DNA from: Campylobacterales bacterium
GTDB taxonomy: Bacteria > Campylobacterota > Campylobacteria > Campylobacterales > Campylobacteraceae
Assembly: GCA_014859645.1 (NCBI GenBank)
Contig: JACUTV010000009.1
Location: 1-53,445 of the forward strand
Length of the DNA stretch: 53,445 bases
Direction: 5' to 3'
Every line of letters begins with the position of its first letter. The first letter of the stretch is position 1. This document shows, in pieces, positions 53,432 to 53,445 of the stretch. Below the pieces are notes generated by a model. The model saw only the letters and a program-made list of their open reading frames with translations. It searched no databases and was not told where the DNA came from. Both the position numbers and the translations under genes were made by a program.

Positions 53432-53445
53432 CATGTAAGGCATTA

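Larger units (their letters stand above)
850..53438. repeat. TTACATGTAA palindrome family (31 sites)
   Basis: The 8-base core TACATGTA occurs at these 31 start positions: 850, 1645, 2519, 4248, 6806, 7365, 8132, 10380, 10511, 13233, 16960, 17305, 17441, 20801, 22334, 23938, 25800, 26335, 27514, 30281, 31690, 32733, 34884, 41022, 42383, 43993, 45351, 45393, 50441, 51557 and 53430. In 21 of these the flanking T and A make the full TTACATGTAA. Five sites extend to CCTTACATGTAAGG or longer (23938, 25800, 32733, 34884, 53430). Counts were made by eye from the sequence. Confidence 0.9.

Noticed and set aside
850-53438. TTACATGTAA as a CRISPR repeat or phage attachment site
   Set aside because: Sites are irregularly spaced, mostly within conserved core genes, and there are no spacers, cas genes or integrase.
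850-53438. Palindrome frequency explained by a common amino-acid motif (LHVK)
   Set aside because: It appears in at least three reading frames and on both strands relative to genes, and also in non-coding DNA, so protein sequence is not the cause.
1-53445. tRNA, rRNA or other standard RNA genes
   Set aside because: All intergenic stretches were read and are short (at most about 220 bases); none shows a cloverleaf with TTCGA or an rRNA-like sequence.

Overview
The window looks like chromosomal DNA of a member of the Campylobacterota (Epsilonproteobacteria), most like Sulfurospirillum. This is inferred from gene content, gene order and protein style; no database search was possible. Two blocks follow the order I remember from Campylobacter jejuni: trxB-trxA-yraN-hom-aminotransferase-(periplasmic protein)-(membrane protein)-rlmB-rsmI-rpmE-rsmE-(membrane protein), and pflA-nuoN...nuoA. 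The nuo operon has two small non-canonical genes where nuoE and nuoF should be, and the menaquinone prenyltransferase is of the MqnP/UbiA type. Both are typical of this phylum. I see no rRNA, tRNA, CRISPR array, insertion sequence or prophage; this is core chromosome.

Layout. Bases 13-8086 (minus): a COG2509-like FAD dehydrogenase with a small coupled gene, a P2-type cation ATPase, a SulP anion transporter, a LysE-type exporter, an asparaginase and the peroxiredoxin Bcp. Bases 8234-11997 (plus): ilvE, an SPFH/prohibitin-like protein, hisIE and two DUF2393-type membrane proteins. Bases 11994-24466 (minus): a long, closely packed run for a radical SAM protein, purF, dapB, the thioredoxin system, yraN, hom, an aminotransferase, two envelope proteins, three rRNA methyltransferase genes, rpmE and a membrane protein. 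Bases 24686-25795 (plus): a divergent moeA. Bases 25812-27975 (minus): a queuosine-precursor transporter, queF and moaA. Bases 28132-30040 (plus): a PAS protein and a chemoreceptor resembling the CetB/CetA energy-taxis pair. Bases 30037-32635 (minus): an atypical uracil-DNA glycosylase, two small uncharacterised proteins and mqnP. Bases 32758-34892 (plus): a DadA-like oxidase and miaA. Bases 34898-53313 (minus): a small unknown gene, the flagellar motor protein gene pflA, the 14-gene nuo operon and an AAA+ ATPase.

How the genes fit together. Complex I (nuo) and menaquinone synthesis (mqnP) serve respiration. CetB/CetA-like proteins and PflA link respiration to swimming. MoeA and MoaA supply molybdenum cofactor for the molybdoenzymes common in this group. 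hom, dapB, ilvE, hisIE and purF are biosynthetic.

The most unusual signal is not a gene. The palindrome TTACATGTAA (core TACATGTA) occurs 31 times as the 8-base core and 21 times as the full 10-mer, about once per 1.7 kb. Chance predicts about one core and far fewer than one 10-mer. Most copies lie inside genes, in several reading frames; others sit at gene ends, at convergent junctions and beside promoters. A second repeat of about 90 bp, made of small hairpins, occurs in the leaders of queF (two copies, with an identical 62-bp core) and moeA, with a truncated copy near rpmE.
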